From Athripsodes cinereus (Eukaryota; Arthropoda; Insecta; Trichoptera; Leptoceridae): a DNA stretch of 64,000 bases. The position numbers were made by a program, and so were the translations under genes. A model generated the notes under the pieces. The model was not told where the DNA came from, made no database searches, and was given only the letters and a program-made list of their open reading frames with translations. This document shows positions 22,250-31,900 of this stretch, piece after piece. How positions within the stretch are numbered: position 1 is the stretch's first letter; every line of letters starts with the position of its first letter. The DNA lies in assembly GCA_947579605.1 (NCBI GenBank), contig OX388328.1, positions 12,565,684-12,629,683 on the forward strand, read 5' to 3'.

Positions 22250-22357
22250 ACAGAATAAAATAAATCTAATTGAGGTGGTCGGTGTGAGAAATCGTATGAA
22301 TGAGGAGGAAGCAAAAGAAGTATGTAAGAATATATCTATTTGGCGTTCCGTTCTCTC
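22250..22357 (+). mobile_element. Short internal LINE fragment (TATAG-tail family)
   Basis: It encodes N-R-M-N-E-E-E-A-K-E-V-C-K and W-R-S-V-L-S, matching the C-terminus of the family. The tail is missing because a tRNA-like SINE begins directly after it. Confidence 0.65.
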
Positions 22358-22358
22358 T

Positions 22359-22495
22359 AGTGGTTGGTAGCCAGATCGTAGAGTCACAAACTTTAAATTG
22401 GAAGAACCGTGTTCGATTCCACCTGCTGCTTTACTCCACCTTCACGACAAAAGCATATTGGTTACTATGAGGGTGTCTAGATTATATTTCATCTT
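22359..22495 (+). mobile_element. tRNA-derived SINE, diverged (family T1)
   Basis: GGTTGGTAGCCAGATCGTAG and GTGTTCGATTCCACC are tRNA-like A and B boxes. The body CCACCTTCACGACAAAAGC is related to T1 but diverged. Confidence 0.6.
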
Positions 22496-22754
22496 ATAAC
22501 CATATTTCATTTGTAATATATCATTCGCTTACTTACCCTATCAAAAAAGCATAAAGCAAAAATCAAAAACTTACCCCAAACTATCCATCCACAAGTGGTG
22601 TGTAGATACTTACATATTATGTAATAGAATAGGACGAAAAACACATATTTTTGTTAAATTTATTTATTTAGTAATATTTTATTACTTACCTACATTGCTC
22701 CGTTTTTTTTAATTAAATCACGTGAGTTGAAATTTATTTTGTAAAACTCAAAAT

Positions 22755-22980
22755 TTATATATTAAAGAAAACACAACTGTTTTTAGTTTAACTTTATAAT
22801 TAGGTAATTATATTGTAGTCTAGTTTCGACTCATATAGTCATTTTCAAGTAACAGCACGGCATCTAATAAAGTAAATTTGACAATGACGTTGTGAGTCGA
22901 AACCAGGTCACTACATAATTAAAATGATTCAATATAGAGTTAATTAAACTAAAACCGTTTGTGTTTTCTTCCAAAATATA
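22755..22980. repeat. Fold-back element with TTTCGACTCA arms
   Basis: AGTTTCGACTCATATAGTCA pairs imperfectly with TGACGTTGTGAGTCGAAAC. Outer arms AGAAAACACAACTGTTTTTA / AAAACCGTTTGTGTTTTCTT. Resembles the GGTTTCGACACG hairpin at 4128-4184. Confidence 0.65.
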
Positions 22981-23045
22981 ATCAAATGACCTAATGAGCG
23001 CATTTGCGCTATTACTGCACTGAAATGAAATTGGTTAGAACATCT

Positions 23046-23254
23046 GCAGGGTTAACAAAATCTTAACAAAATCTAAACTCTATCTTAATCTTAATCATAC
23101 GACACACGAAGTGACTATTGGGCAAAAATACGCGCAAACCGATCGCGCGGTAGCGGTTGCGCGGTGTTTTTAACCATAGTCCCTTCGTGCGTCGTATGAT
23201 GAAGATCAAGACTAGATTAAGATCGTATTTAGATTGTGTCAAGAGTAGCCCTGC
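23046..23254. repeat. Fold-back/MITE with CAGGG ends
   Basis: GCAGGGTTAACAAAATC at the left and AGTAGCCCTGC at the right; arms about 75 bp (ATCATACGACACACGAAGTG / CCCTTCGTGCGTCGTATGAT). The loop is G+C-rich (CGATCGCGCGG). One arm also occurs alone at 3383-3449. Confidence 0.7.
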
Positions 23255-23929
23255 TGTATTAGTTGAATACGTCTCTGTAGTATTATTTTGTCTAAAAATG
23301 CTAAATAAATACCTAGATATTTTTTATCAATTTTTGTGCCATTATTGTTAAATTTGTATAATTAATAGAATATTTGACTTTGTATATCCGGACTCTTTAC
23401 ATTCGGGACTACACAAAAATTATGATTTTACTTTTAATTTATCGATGATATTTGGCAATTGTAATTTGTAATGCACATTCTAATGACTGTATAGCAAGTA
23501 CCTATAAGTGCCCGCATTATAAGGGCCTAAGACGATTTTTTTTAAATAAAAAAATGTGTTTTTCGACCCAGTCTATGTTAAACAGATAAAAAAACTGTAC
23601 GAAATATGATGGAAGATCGTATTTACTATGTATAGAAAATTTTTGGTGAAATAAATCACCCTATTATCACTCAGGAGTGAAAAAAACACCCCTTATATGT
23701 TACATACCTATATGATATTAACTGTTTGACTACCAGTAACGTATTTGTGTTGGTTTTAACACTATCTATGCCTTTTTTTAAGTTTTTAGACTTATGAGGT
23801 GTGTAAATAATTCTACCTGTGCTGCCACAACTTTTATTGTTGTGGGGTAGCCAACGAACTCACTTTTTTCCCCTTCCTCTATTTCTTTTTTAAATTTTTC
23901 ATTTCTTTTTTTTTATTCTTAATATACTA

Positions 23930-24132
23930 CTACTACTACTTTGCCATCACCGCATATGCCACAAGCGGGGTAGCCAGCAGATCAGTTGCATTCAATAAAC
24001 ATATAAGCCGTCCTCTCCTTGCTAACAAAATTTATTGACATTCAGCGTGAAAAAAATAAGATATTTAGATTGGGTGCCAAACCTCATCGCTGGATTTAAG
24101 ATAAAAAAAATTTACATTTTTTCGAACACTTA
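23930..24132 (-). mobile_element. SINE-like repeat copy with TAG-repeat tail
   Basis: In family sense the tail is (TAG)n (CTACTACTACTACT on the + strand) instead of TATAG. GCATATGCCACAAGCGGGGT and the core block follow. Confidence 0.75.
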
Positions 24133-25014
24133 CTATCGCTTCTTAATATATTTTCTTTAAAAAATACATTAAGGGTTTCCCACCACTTTCCCCTGGATGT
24201 TTTAAAAGCTGAACACCTTTATCATCCAGGTTTCTCCAATTTGAAACGCGTCCGTTATTGACACAAACGTCATGAGTTAAAAAATATCTCTCTTTCTCTT
24301 TATGTTTCTCTCAGGAACTCAGGGCATAACTCAATTTCCTTCATTCCAAGCGTCTCTGCGCTAATCTAGCAACTTCTTCCTCTAACACTCCTCAAGCTCT
24401 AATCTCGTTTTTATAGGAACGGTATATTGTGAAAGAGGGTCGTTGCATCCGTCGGGACAGTGTTCTGATGCGAAACCACCAAAATATAAAGTCTAGTAAT
24501 ACCTACCTTGATTTTTTATGAAAAAAAAAAAATACATATAAGTATACAGAGTATTCCGTACCTTACCGCACTCCTAAATATTTTTTTAATATCAAAACAT
24601 TCTCAGTACATAATGTAATACTTTATTCATAACTAAGAGTACCTACATATTAGATAATATATGAATTGGTAATGTTTTATACAATATATAATATCTACTA
24701 AAAAGATAATATATTGTTAGGAAGATATGGCAACATCTGTTAGAACTAATAAATAATGTAATATTATTAGCTATGCCTGACCACTGTCCCTTCGGAATGA
24801 CGGTCACGTCTCACCGCCGCAACGTGCCGGAAATCTCTGAAAGGGGAGTCATCTTTTCTTATTGTTTTTATGAGAAAAAGAAAGTGGAATATATAGTTTG
24901 AAAACACCGTATAAATAATGTTTTGCTTATTTTTGAATATTCGAGAAAAAAATGAAAAAGGGTGAGAATTATTCACCATGTATATGTTCTGAATATAGAA
25001 TAAATGCTACTTCT
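24133..25014. other. No gene seen
   Basis: Contains a short repeat X fragment around 24417-24470, and otherwise AT-rich unique-looking sequence. Confidence 0.45.
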
Positions 25015-25180
25015 ATTACTACACAATCACGGCATATCCCACAAGTGATGTAGCCAGCAGACAAGCTGTATGTAATAAACTCCAAGCTGTCCTCTTCATG
25101 CCAACAAAAAATCAAGATATTGATTGAGATGGCTGGCAAAATGTCTCTGTATCAGGGTTTGTGTGCTCACATTGTGAAAA
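25015..25180 (-). mobile_element. SINE-like repeat copy, 3' half
   Basis: ATCACGGCATATCCCACAAG, TGTAGCCAGCAGACAAGCTG and GTCCTCTTCATGCCAACA match the 3' half of the family. It lies 0.5 kb upstream of coding exon 25667. Confidence 0.75.
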
Positions 25181-25215
25181 AACATTTTTAACATACATAT
25201 TTGATATTTACCGAG

Positions 25216-25371
25216 TCCGTTGGTCGTCTGGAGGTAGAGTCTTGACCTCGTGAACAAGGGATCCGTGGTTCAATACCAGGTGCCGGCAAACTCCCCTTTC
25301 ACGACACAAGCTTTTAGCTTACTGTGAAAGGCATATAAGGTTGTATTTGGGTTTATAACAAAAACACAGAT
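25216..25371 (+). mobile_element. tRNA-derived SINE (family T1)
   Basis: GGTCGTCTGGAGGTAGAGTC, GTGGTTCAATACCAGG and CCCCTTTCACGACACAAGC, ending near TTGTATTTGGGTTTATAAC. It lies 0.3 kb upstream of exon 25667. Confidence 0.8.
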
Positions 25372-25666
25372 ATATTTTTTTTTTTAAAAAGAAAATTAAA
25401 TAACAAAATGCAAATTCTCTTGAAAATGCCAAGCTAACTTGACGAAAACACTTGAGCAATAAAATGAATAGTGACGGTTAACAGTTATTTTCGAAGACCT
25501 GCCTTTTGCTTTGAATTTCGAATAGATAATTTTCGGAACTCAGCAACACACTGATACTATATAATATGTGTTTAGATTAATATGTTTTTAGATCAAAATA
25601 ACATCTGGAGTTCGTCTTCTGAGTTGGAACTGGTTTTTAATACCGCTTTCTTTCTCTTATTCCCAG

Positions 25667-25838
25667 GCCAAAATGAACACCTCTGATCCATTAGGCGCCG
25701 CTATGTCCCATCAGAAAGGTGGCGTCCCCTCCGATACCTCAGACAGACTCTCATTAGGAGGACATCATCATCATCATCACCATCAGGCCACTGTCAGTCA
25801 GATGCTTTATGGGGCAGCAGGACTCACTGGAAGATCAG
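25667..25838 (+). CDS. Coding exon of a C2H2 zinc-finger transcription factor (rotund/squeeze/lin-29-like), N-terminal part
   Basis: This internal exon has a good acceptor (pyrimidine tract ending TTCCCAG at 25666) and a donor GTAAAA at 25839. An ATG lies at 25673 in the frame, but two codons precede it after the acceptor, so the true start may be in an upstream exon. The reading frame encodes MNTSDPLGAAMSHQ, then a Ser/Asp-rich stretch, a run of seven His, and ends in LTGRSG with the last Gly codon split (phase 1). Its balanced codon and base use contrasts with the AT-rich surroundings. Low-complexity His and Gly/Ser runs are common in N-terminal regions of insect developmental transcription factors. 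The exon joins in frame to 26350-26498, which identifies the family. The function (nuclear DNA-binding regulator) is inferred from the family, because no complete finger lies in the window. Confidence 0.85.
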
Positions 25839-25890
25839 GTAAAACACAAAACGCAAACATACATCCTTGTCCTAATAAAATCTGGGCTTA

Positions 25891-26094
25891 TTGATATGAT
25901 TTTTTAGATTATTATGTAATTATTGTTATTTTTTGGGCTTTTTATTTGCTACCGCGGTTTCGGTGGAGCGTCCACCATTAACGAGCGTTAATCTAAAAGC
26001 TCGTTAATGGTGGACGCTCCACCGAAACCGCGGTAGCAAATAAAAAGCTAAAAAAATAACAATAATTACATAATAATCTAAAAAATCATATCAA
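25891..26094. repeat. Long fold-back element 53 bp after a coding-exon donor
   Basis: Arms of 96 bp (25891-25986 and 25999-26094) differ at about two positions, with a 12-base loop. Inner arm sequence TACCGCGGTTTCGGTGGAGC. It lies between the two coding exons and would form a hairpin in the pre-mRNA. AAAATCTGGGCTYATTG flanks it at about 25877-25893 and 26143-26159, like a target-site duplication. Confidence 0.9.
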
Positions 26095-26349
26095 TATGTC
26101 TAGAAATTGTTATATAGTTAATGCCGAAAACATAAACAAAATCTGGGCTCATTGTTAAAGTGCACTTAAGCCAGCCCAAAGCGATTTGTAAGCATTGGAA
26201 CACCTTTCCCGTTTCTTACTAAAGCGAATGTGTATATTAATTTTTTAATCAGTATTCTAAGAACAAATGTTGTAACTATTTCAATTTTGTAACCTCTCTT
26301 GAAACAATGAAAGCTTTCTCTTAACCGAGTTGAATATTTATTACCTCAG

Positions 26350-26498
26350 GATCCTCAAGTTCATCACCAGGTGGAGGAGGGGGTCCAGGATCTTTACTAG
26401 TTGTCCCGCAGCCAAAACAAGCTGGGAGTCCACGACTGGGAAACGGAGCTCAACAACATGGAGGTCCTAGGAAGTACCACTGCAAAATGTGTCCGCAG
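26350..26498 (+). CDS. Coding exon opening the first C2H2 zinc finger (rotund/squeeze/lin-29/ZNF384-like)
   Basis: The acceptor is ATTACCTCAG at 26349 and the donor is GTAAGAG at 26499. The split Gly codon from 25838 is completed here (GGA). The exon then reads Ser5-Pro-Gly5, a proline-containing linker (LLVVPQPKQAGSPRLGNG) and a basic patch leading into KYHCKMCPQ, the C-x2-C half of a C2H2 finger. The exon ends in phase 0 right after CPQ. A finger opening of this type (K-Y-H/Q-C-K-M-C-P-Q) is what I know from the rotund/squeeze and lin-29 group, whose members act in appendage patterning, neuronal identity and developmental timing. I cannot decide between the paralogues from this fragment. 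The next exon, carrying the rest of finger 1, is not in the window, so the following intron exceeds 37 kb. Confidence 0.85.
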
Positions 26499-26774
26499 GT
26501 AAGAGAGAAACAGTCACTTTTAGTAATTCTTGTTCGAGTTTTACACTACGTTTATAATATTCACTATTTTTTTTATTGTGTAGCCGGATTTGGCCACAAC
26601 GTGCAGATGACAAAACTAATCAGAGCCCCTAGACAAACATGCACTTGGCAATCGACTACAAACGAATTTTCGCCTATAACTGCAACAATAACGCATAATT
26701 ATATGGTACATGTAGGTAGATTGTCGAAAAGTTCGCCAGTAGTCGATCGCTAAGTACGAATTGTCTACGGGCTC

Positions 26775-26969
26775 AGACATCTCAATTGGAGAACCATGTT
26801 TACACAATGTAGTACATATTGTGCAAAATCTAATCGAAAGAAGTGAGACAGGCGTCTCAACGCTTACGAATCGGCTCTAGGCTGGTCTAAGTGATCACTT
26901 TCTCACTTCTTCCGCTTAGATTTTGCACAATTTATATTGTGTAAACAAGGTTTTCCAATCGAGATGTCT
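26775..26969. repeat. Fold-back element, family R
   Basis: AGACATCTCAATTGGAGAAC at the left pairs with GAGATGTCT at the right, with long imperfect arms (about 75 bp). The middle holds CAACGCTTACGAATCGGCTC, shared with fragments at 37060-37165, 46375-46420, 59875-60000 and 16644-16764. A left-end fragment is at 58785. Confidence 0.75.
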
Positions 26970-27182
26970 AACGTTATCAGGTATATTTATTTTTAGGTAC
27001 AATATAACTATAAAATGAATTATTTGAATTCATCGACTTCACCTGTACAACGCAAGCAAATAACTTTCTATGAGGGTGCTGAATGGGATGTTTTTGGATT
27101 TATTTGAAATCCAGTTTGACCTTTCATCTATTAAAAAAATACATAAATATTATCTTGACATAATTCCATTCATTGAGTTGAT

Positions 27183-27395
27183 ATGGAGCACCCGGAAAAG
27201 AACTGATCTCCCACTCTTTTTTGTAGGTTTTCGAACGTTTGAAACAATAAAGATATTTTACATCTTGAATTCAGCAGTGACGAGGTTTGCCACTCATCCT
27301 GATTGTCTTATCTTTGTTGGCATTGAGAAGACAGCTTGCGTGTTTATTACATGCAGCTGGTCTGCTAGCTACCTCACATGCAGGATATGAATTGC
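27183..27395 (+). mobile_element. SINE-like repeat copy
   Basis: GGAGCACCCGGAAAAGAACT starts the copy, the usual core follows, and it ends at ACCTCACATGCAGGATATG. It has an internal deletion around the B-box-like site. Confidence 0.75.
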
Positions 27396-28929
27396 CGTTT
27401 ATTTTGTTAAACTCCATCTTATTAATTCATGTGCATAAACATAAACTGTTTTGAATTTTGCTATATTAATTAATAATAGGTGTAATAATATGGTTTCGAC
27501 TTTCGAAGTCCATGTCTTATTTTAAGGTAATACACAAGTCATCCTTGTTAGACAGAAAGCCATTATAAGTCTAGTATTTCAAAACACGTTATGGGGTAAA
27601 TTTTTATCAATAACCTTCTTTTTATCCATTTTAGTAACTATTGTTCTATAGCCGATTAAAAATAAATTTATAAAAAAATAACACATAAGATCCCAAAGAG
27701 TTAACTAAAGTGCGTAAATCTACAAAATATTTGAGTGCGTTTGTAAGTATGCATGTATGTTTGTGTTCTTATTATCATTTTTAGTAGACATGAAGTCAAT
27801 CAAACTTAGTAATGTTGCTATTTGAATTCTAATCCATTGACCGTGTTTCTTGATAAAATAATAAATATAGTAGGTAAATACCTACCTTTTTTTTTGTTGT
27901 AAAAATCCATTTCTTTTGATAGCAAATTAAAAATTATTTAAAGTTTTCTAGTAGTTTCATTAAAGTGACCTAGATATCGACATGCCATGTCGTTTTCAAA
28001 CTACATAAACCTTTTTCTAGATAGGTAGGTTTAGTGTGAAATCTCAGATAGATAGGTTTGGATTGAAAATTACATCGCATATCAAAACCTAGGACATTGC
28101 ACCAGCTAGTAGGCGGTTCGGTAGGACAAACACGGCATCACAAAACGCCTTCTGAAAAAAACACCGTTCTTCTAGGCTCAGCAAGCCTTTTTACGACCAC
28201 GCCGAAGGGCCGAGAATGGTCCTTTTCTGCAACACACCGTTCAAATAGCTAAGTCATTAGAACATCAGAAATGTAATGATGAAAATATGTTACGTGAGAA
28301 GGCTTGTTTCTGCTATGTGTTCTTGAGAGATGTTTCAGAAGACGAAGGAATGAATAGAAAAATAAATGACAATTATTTATGATAATTTCCTTAGCGAAGC
28401 CAGGTTTAATTCTGGTATTTTATATTATACACGTTAGTCGACTAAAGACTTTGTGGATATTTCATATTTTTTTGTGCAACTAAGCCGACATTACTTCTTG
28501 TTTCTCCTTTTGCAAAAATGTCCATTGTCTATGGCCAATTTGCCGCCTTTTGTCTTTGGAACGCGTCCGATTTGGAATTCGAATCATAATTTGAAAGTAA
28601 AGAATTCCATATTTAAACTTGTTAAATGTTATTCCGGTCCCTCATTTTGTTTCTTTTTTTTTTATTTCGAAAACAAAAAGAATTCGAAATATCTTTGGAT
28701 CGTTGAGGAATTTCTTTCATCTGATTTTTTGTGTGCTCCTATTTGATCTATCAAATCTTCGCGGCATCTCTTGTTTTAATGATTGCATACTTGCCTTTGC
28801 ATTTACCAAGTTTTGGGCTCGATTCCTTGCAGATTTTTTATTTGTACCCATACTAGCTATCCCAGAACAATACCTACAGGAGAAGCTGTCTTTGGTGTTT
28901 ATAAAAGAGAATATCAGAGCCCTCGGCAT
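27396..28929. other. Presumed intron, mostly unassigned
   Basis: Around 28100-28250 is a G+C-richer block (GTTCGGTAGGACAAACACGG) that echoes 39255-39300, probably an old LINE UTR. 28717-28959 on the - strand is a short basic ORF I do not recognise. Confidence 0.4.
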
Positions 28930-29085
28930 ATTGCCCAATAGCTTAATTGGACAGAGCACACCTCGCGAAATAGATAGTTTGCGGGTTCAAATTCCATCCG
29001 GGGCACTACCGAATAAGGTGATGCTGTCTTTTCTAAGCCGTATATGGTAAAACTTGATGTTATTGACCGAAGATACTTGTTGGAA
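28930..29085 (+). mobile_element. tRNA-derived SINE (family T2)
   Basis: A different tRNA-like head: AATAGCTTAATTGGACAGAG (A box) and TTGCGGGTTCAAATTCC (B box). It is followed by AAGGTGATGCTGTCTTTTCT, then AAGCC. The same blocks recur on the - strand at 61960-62065. Confidence 0.7.
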
Positions 29086-29132
29086 GTCCATTTCAAGATA
29101 AAATGAAAAAAAAATACAGTATGTAGTTTACT

Positions 29133-29407
29133 GGAGTTTATGTATCCCGTGGAGCACCCGGTAAAGAATTGGTCTCCCACTCTTCTGCGTAAGTTTTCGA
29201 GTGTCCTGTAAAAGGCAGGTGTTCGAAAAAATTAAGACAATATACATCTTAAGTTCAGCGATGAGGTTTGCCACCCATCCTGAATGTCTTGATTTTATAT
29301 TGGCACGAAGAGGACAGTTTGCATGTTTCTTACATGCAGCTGATGTGCTGGCTACCCCACTTGTGGGATATGCCGTGATGGTATAGTATAGTATAGTATA
29401 GTATAGT
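29133..29407 (+). mobile_element. Full-length SINE-like repeat (TATAG tail) with 12-bp TSD
   Basis: This is the reference copy. It begins near GTGGAGCACCCGGTAAAGAA, and a B-box-like GGTGTTCGAA lies about 70 bp in. The middle is GCCACCCATCCTGAATGTC, then GGCACGAAGAGGACAG, and the 3' end is GGCTACCCCACTTGTGGGAT, ATGCCGTGATGG, (TATAG)n. ATGTAGTTTACT flanks it at 29121-29132 and 29408-29419, proving retroposition. It landed in the arm of the small hairpin at 29408-29515. Confidence 0.85.
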
Positions 29408-29515
29408 ATGTAGTTTACTTCCAAATGACTTTTATTAACTTCGCGTACTAGTATTCAGAGACTCTCGACTCCATCATCAGGCGATTAGTAAAAAGTTAGT
29501 AAAAGTCATTTGAAA
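29408..29515. repeat. Short fold-back element
   Basis: GTAGTTTACTTCCAAATGAC and its complement GTCATTTGAAAGTTTACTAC flank a 45-base middle. The left arm was the landing site of the SINE at 29133-29407. Confidence 0.7.
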
Positions 29516-29544
29516 GTTTACTACATATTGTGTTTTATTTTCAA

Positions 29545-29773
29545 AAAATAAAAATAACAAACTTTGTTTAATTCCACTTTAGTCAATACAATAAATAACT
29601 AAAACGTTTTCGGGCTTACACCCATCTTCAGTAGTTACGTGCTTTTTGTAGACGTAGTAGTTACGTCTACAAAAAGCACGTAACTACTGAAGATGGGTGT
29701 AAGCCCGAAAACGTTTTAGTTATTTATTGTATTGACTAAAGTGGAATTAAACAAAGTTTGTTATTTTTATTTT
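29545..29773. repeat. Perfect palindrome with 112-bp arms
   Basis: Arms 29545-29656 and 29662-29773 are exact reverse complements as far as I can read, with a 5-base loop. The arms include CGTTTTCGGGCTTACACCC and AGTAGTTACGTG. A perfect long arm implies recent formation, gene conversion or an assembly artefact. Confidence 0.9.
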
Positions 29774-30566
29774 ATAAAATGAATTTCCACAGTGTAACTC
29801 ACATAAAATTAGAAAGTTTTTTATTTTCAATTTTATCCCGTATATGGTAGTTTCAAATGTTAAATTTACATATTTTAACATAAATAACCTCATACAATGG
29901 TTAATTAACATAGCATTACATGCATAGACAATTCAAACAAATCGAGCTAGTCCCAAATTAAGATATGAATTTTGTATTATGAGCACCAACGCGACGGCAT
30001 ACATTTGTAAATTATAATTGTAATTGAATTGTAAAAATAACATCGATAAACATTGATACAGATGGCTCAGACTACAAAGAGAAAGATGACAGGGGCTCTA
30101 GTCCTGAAATCGACGCAAATGGGCTTCAAAGGATAAAAAAGAGATCGAGCCACGTGGTTCATGGACATTGGACATATTGTGCAGTTGTTTCAACTTTAAG
30201 TAACTTCTGAATGGTGTCTTTGATTTGAAAGCATTTAAGTACCTACATTCATACGATATTATAATAGTCTGGTATAGATGTACAAGCTACCAGGTTCGCT
30301 TCCAAGTCTAGACCTCGCAATGGAGAATCCCGCTGAGATAATCGGCTGGACAATATGTATGTGTATGTGTGTGTGGTGTTGTGTATAGAATGTATAAATA
30401 TTTTGGTCATCTGAGGACACTATCTGATATCTCATAGGGTGACCATAAGCGAAACCTGAATGTAACTTAAGTCTGCCTTTCATATTTGACTAAAGAAGGC
30501 AGGTGTTCAAAAAAAATATGGACATTTTTGTTTTTATTTTATTTATTTAACACAATAATAATAGGA

Positions 30567-31041
30567 ACGTGTGCAAGCGAGACATGGACGTGGCTGAAGA
30601 AGGACGAAAGTGGAATAAATGCAGTGGAGATGCGATCGTTAAGAAGAATGGTTGGTAAAACGCTGCGTGATAGAGTGAAGAATGAGGATATTAGAAGAAT
30701 GAGCGGATGCAAGACGAGTGTTGTGGACAGAATGCGCGTGAATAAACTACGGTGGTTTGGACATGTTGAACGAATGAACGAAGTAAGAATGTCAAAGAGG
30801 ATATATTTGTCTGAAAGAAGGGTGTGAGGAAGCGCGGACGTCCGAGAACCACGTGGCTTGATCACGTGGATCAAATTCTCAAGGACGGTCGCGTGTTGAG
30901 TAAGAGGAATCGACGTGCCTGTATGAGAAACTGTATGAATGTGAAGGATCCGAAGGAAGTGTGTAAAGATAGATCTGTTTGGCGTTCCGTTCTCTCTGCC
31001 TACCCCACTTGGGATACGGCGTGAGGGTATAGTATAGTAGT
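30567..31041 (+). mobile_element. 5'-truncated LINE with target-site duplication (TATAG-tail family)
   Basis: This is the C-terminal part of a non-LTR retrotransposon ORF2, starting at A-S-E-T-W-T, with motifs R-S-L-R-R-M-V-G-K-T-L, V-N-K-L-R-W-F-G-H-V-E-R-M and R-G-R-P-R-T-T-W-L-D-H. A 2-bp loss relative to the 60.3-kb copy near 30827 breaks the frame. The 3' end is CCCCACTTGGGATACGGCG followed by (TATAG)n. ATAATAGGA flanks both sides (30558-30566 and 31042-31050), showing target-primed insertion. The family resembles the insect RTE/CR1/L2-type ORF2 tail. I cannot name the clade without the RT domain. Confidence 0.85.
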
Positions 31042-31384
31042 ATAATAGGAGCATAAAATTTAAATAATCAACTGCTACATAATAATAAAGCATAAGAATT
31101 GCCCCAATCAGAATTTATCCTGGTATAAGGGGTCAAGCTACAATGTCCTAATTTGGCTACTCTATTGGATCACTTAAACACTTATTTTGAATTAAATTTC
31201 TCACTCACTAATCACAAACTTCTTCAATCCCCTCTTAAAGACAAGATCGGCTCATGATTCCCTCTTAAAGACATTATGGCTTGCTGTGGACTTAAATACT
31301 TCTGGGAGTGAATTATAATACCTAGGTATATCAGTGATGCAGTGTACTCACAACCAAATATTGTTGTATTCATTACATTGCATT

Positions 31385-31545
31385 ATTCTACATTACATCT
31401 TAAATTCAGCAGGGATGAAGTTTGCCACCCATCCAGAACGTCTTATTTTTTTACTGGAACGGAGATGACAACTTGCATGTTTACTACATGCAGCTGGTCT
31501 GCTGGCTACCCCACTTTTGGGATATGCTGTGATGGGTGACAAACC
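31385..31545 (+). mobile_element. SINE-like repeat copy, 3' half
   Basis: GCCACCCATCCAGAACGTCT to GCTACCCCACTTTTGGGATA, then TGCTGTGATGGG. 5'-truncated. Confidence 0.75.
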
Positions 31546-31679
31546 TCAGTAGTAGTGGAAAATGTTTGACTAAATTTCATATTATCTGAAATGCTTTTGT
31601 CATTTTTGATCATTGTTTTGGCATTATTCAAACGTTTTTCGTATTTGACAAAAAATTCCATATTTTACCTCCACATTCA

Positions 31680-31900
31680 TCTAGTTTCTCATATATACAC
31701 GTTGGTTTCTCTTACTCAACACGCAGACATCCTTTAGAATTAAATCCACGTAGCTCTCGAACGTCCGCGCTTTTCAAACACCCCCTCTTTCAGACAAGTA
31801 AGAGTCATCTTTTTCCCATCCATTCGATCCTCATGTCCAAACCATCTTAAATTATTTACACGCATTCTGTCCACAACTCTCCTCTTGCATCCGCTCTTTC
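31680..31900 (-). mobile_element. Internal LINE fragment (TATAG-tail family)
   Basis: The - strand encodes C-K-R-R-V-V-D-R-M-R-V-N-N-L-R-W-F-G-H and K-R-G-R-S-R-A-T-W, matching the family. The 3' end is missing. Confidence 0.75.

Noticed and set aside
25774..25794. His codon run as an engineered tag
   Set aside because: A His-rich run within a natural transcription-factor exon is common in insects and has flanking native coding sequence.
28717..28959. Basic 80-aa ORF on the - strand, rich in Lys, Arg and Gln
   Set aside because: No recognised motif, no splice support, and a frame that breaks in a low-complexity stretch. It may be transposon-derived, but I cannot support a gene.
28619..29050. 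143-aa open frame on the + strand
   Set aside because: It runs through AT-rich sequence into a tRNA-derived SINE, and the composition is non-coding in character.
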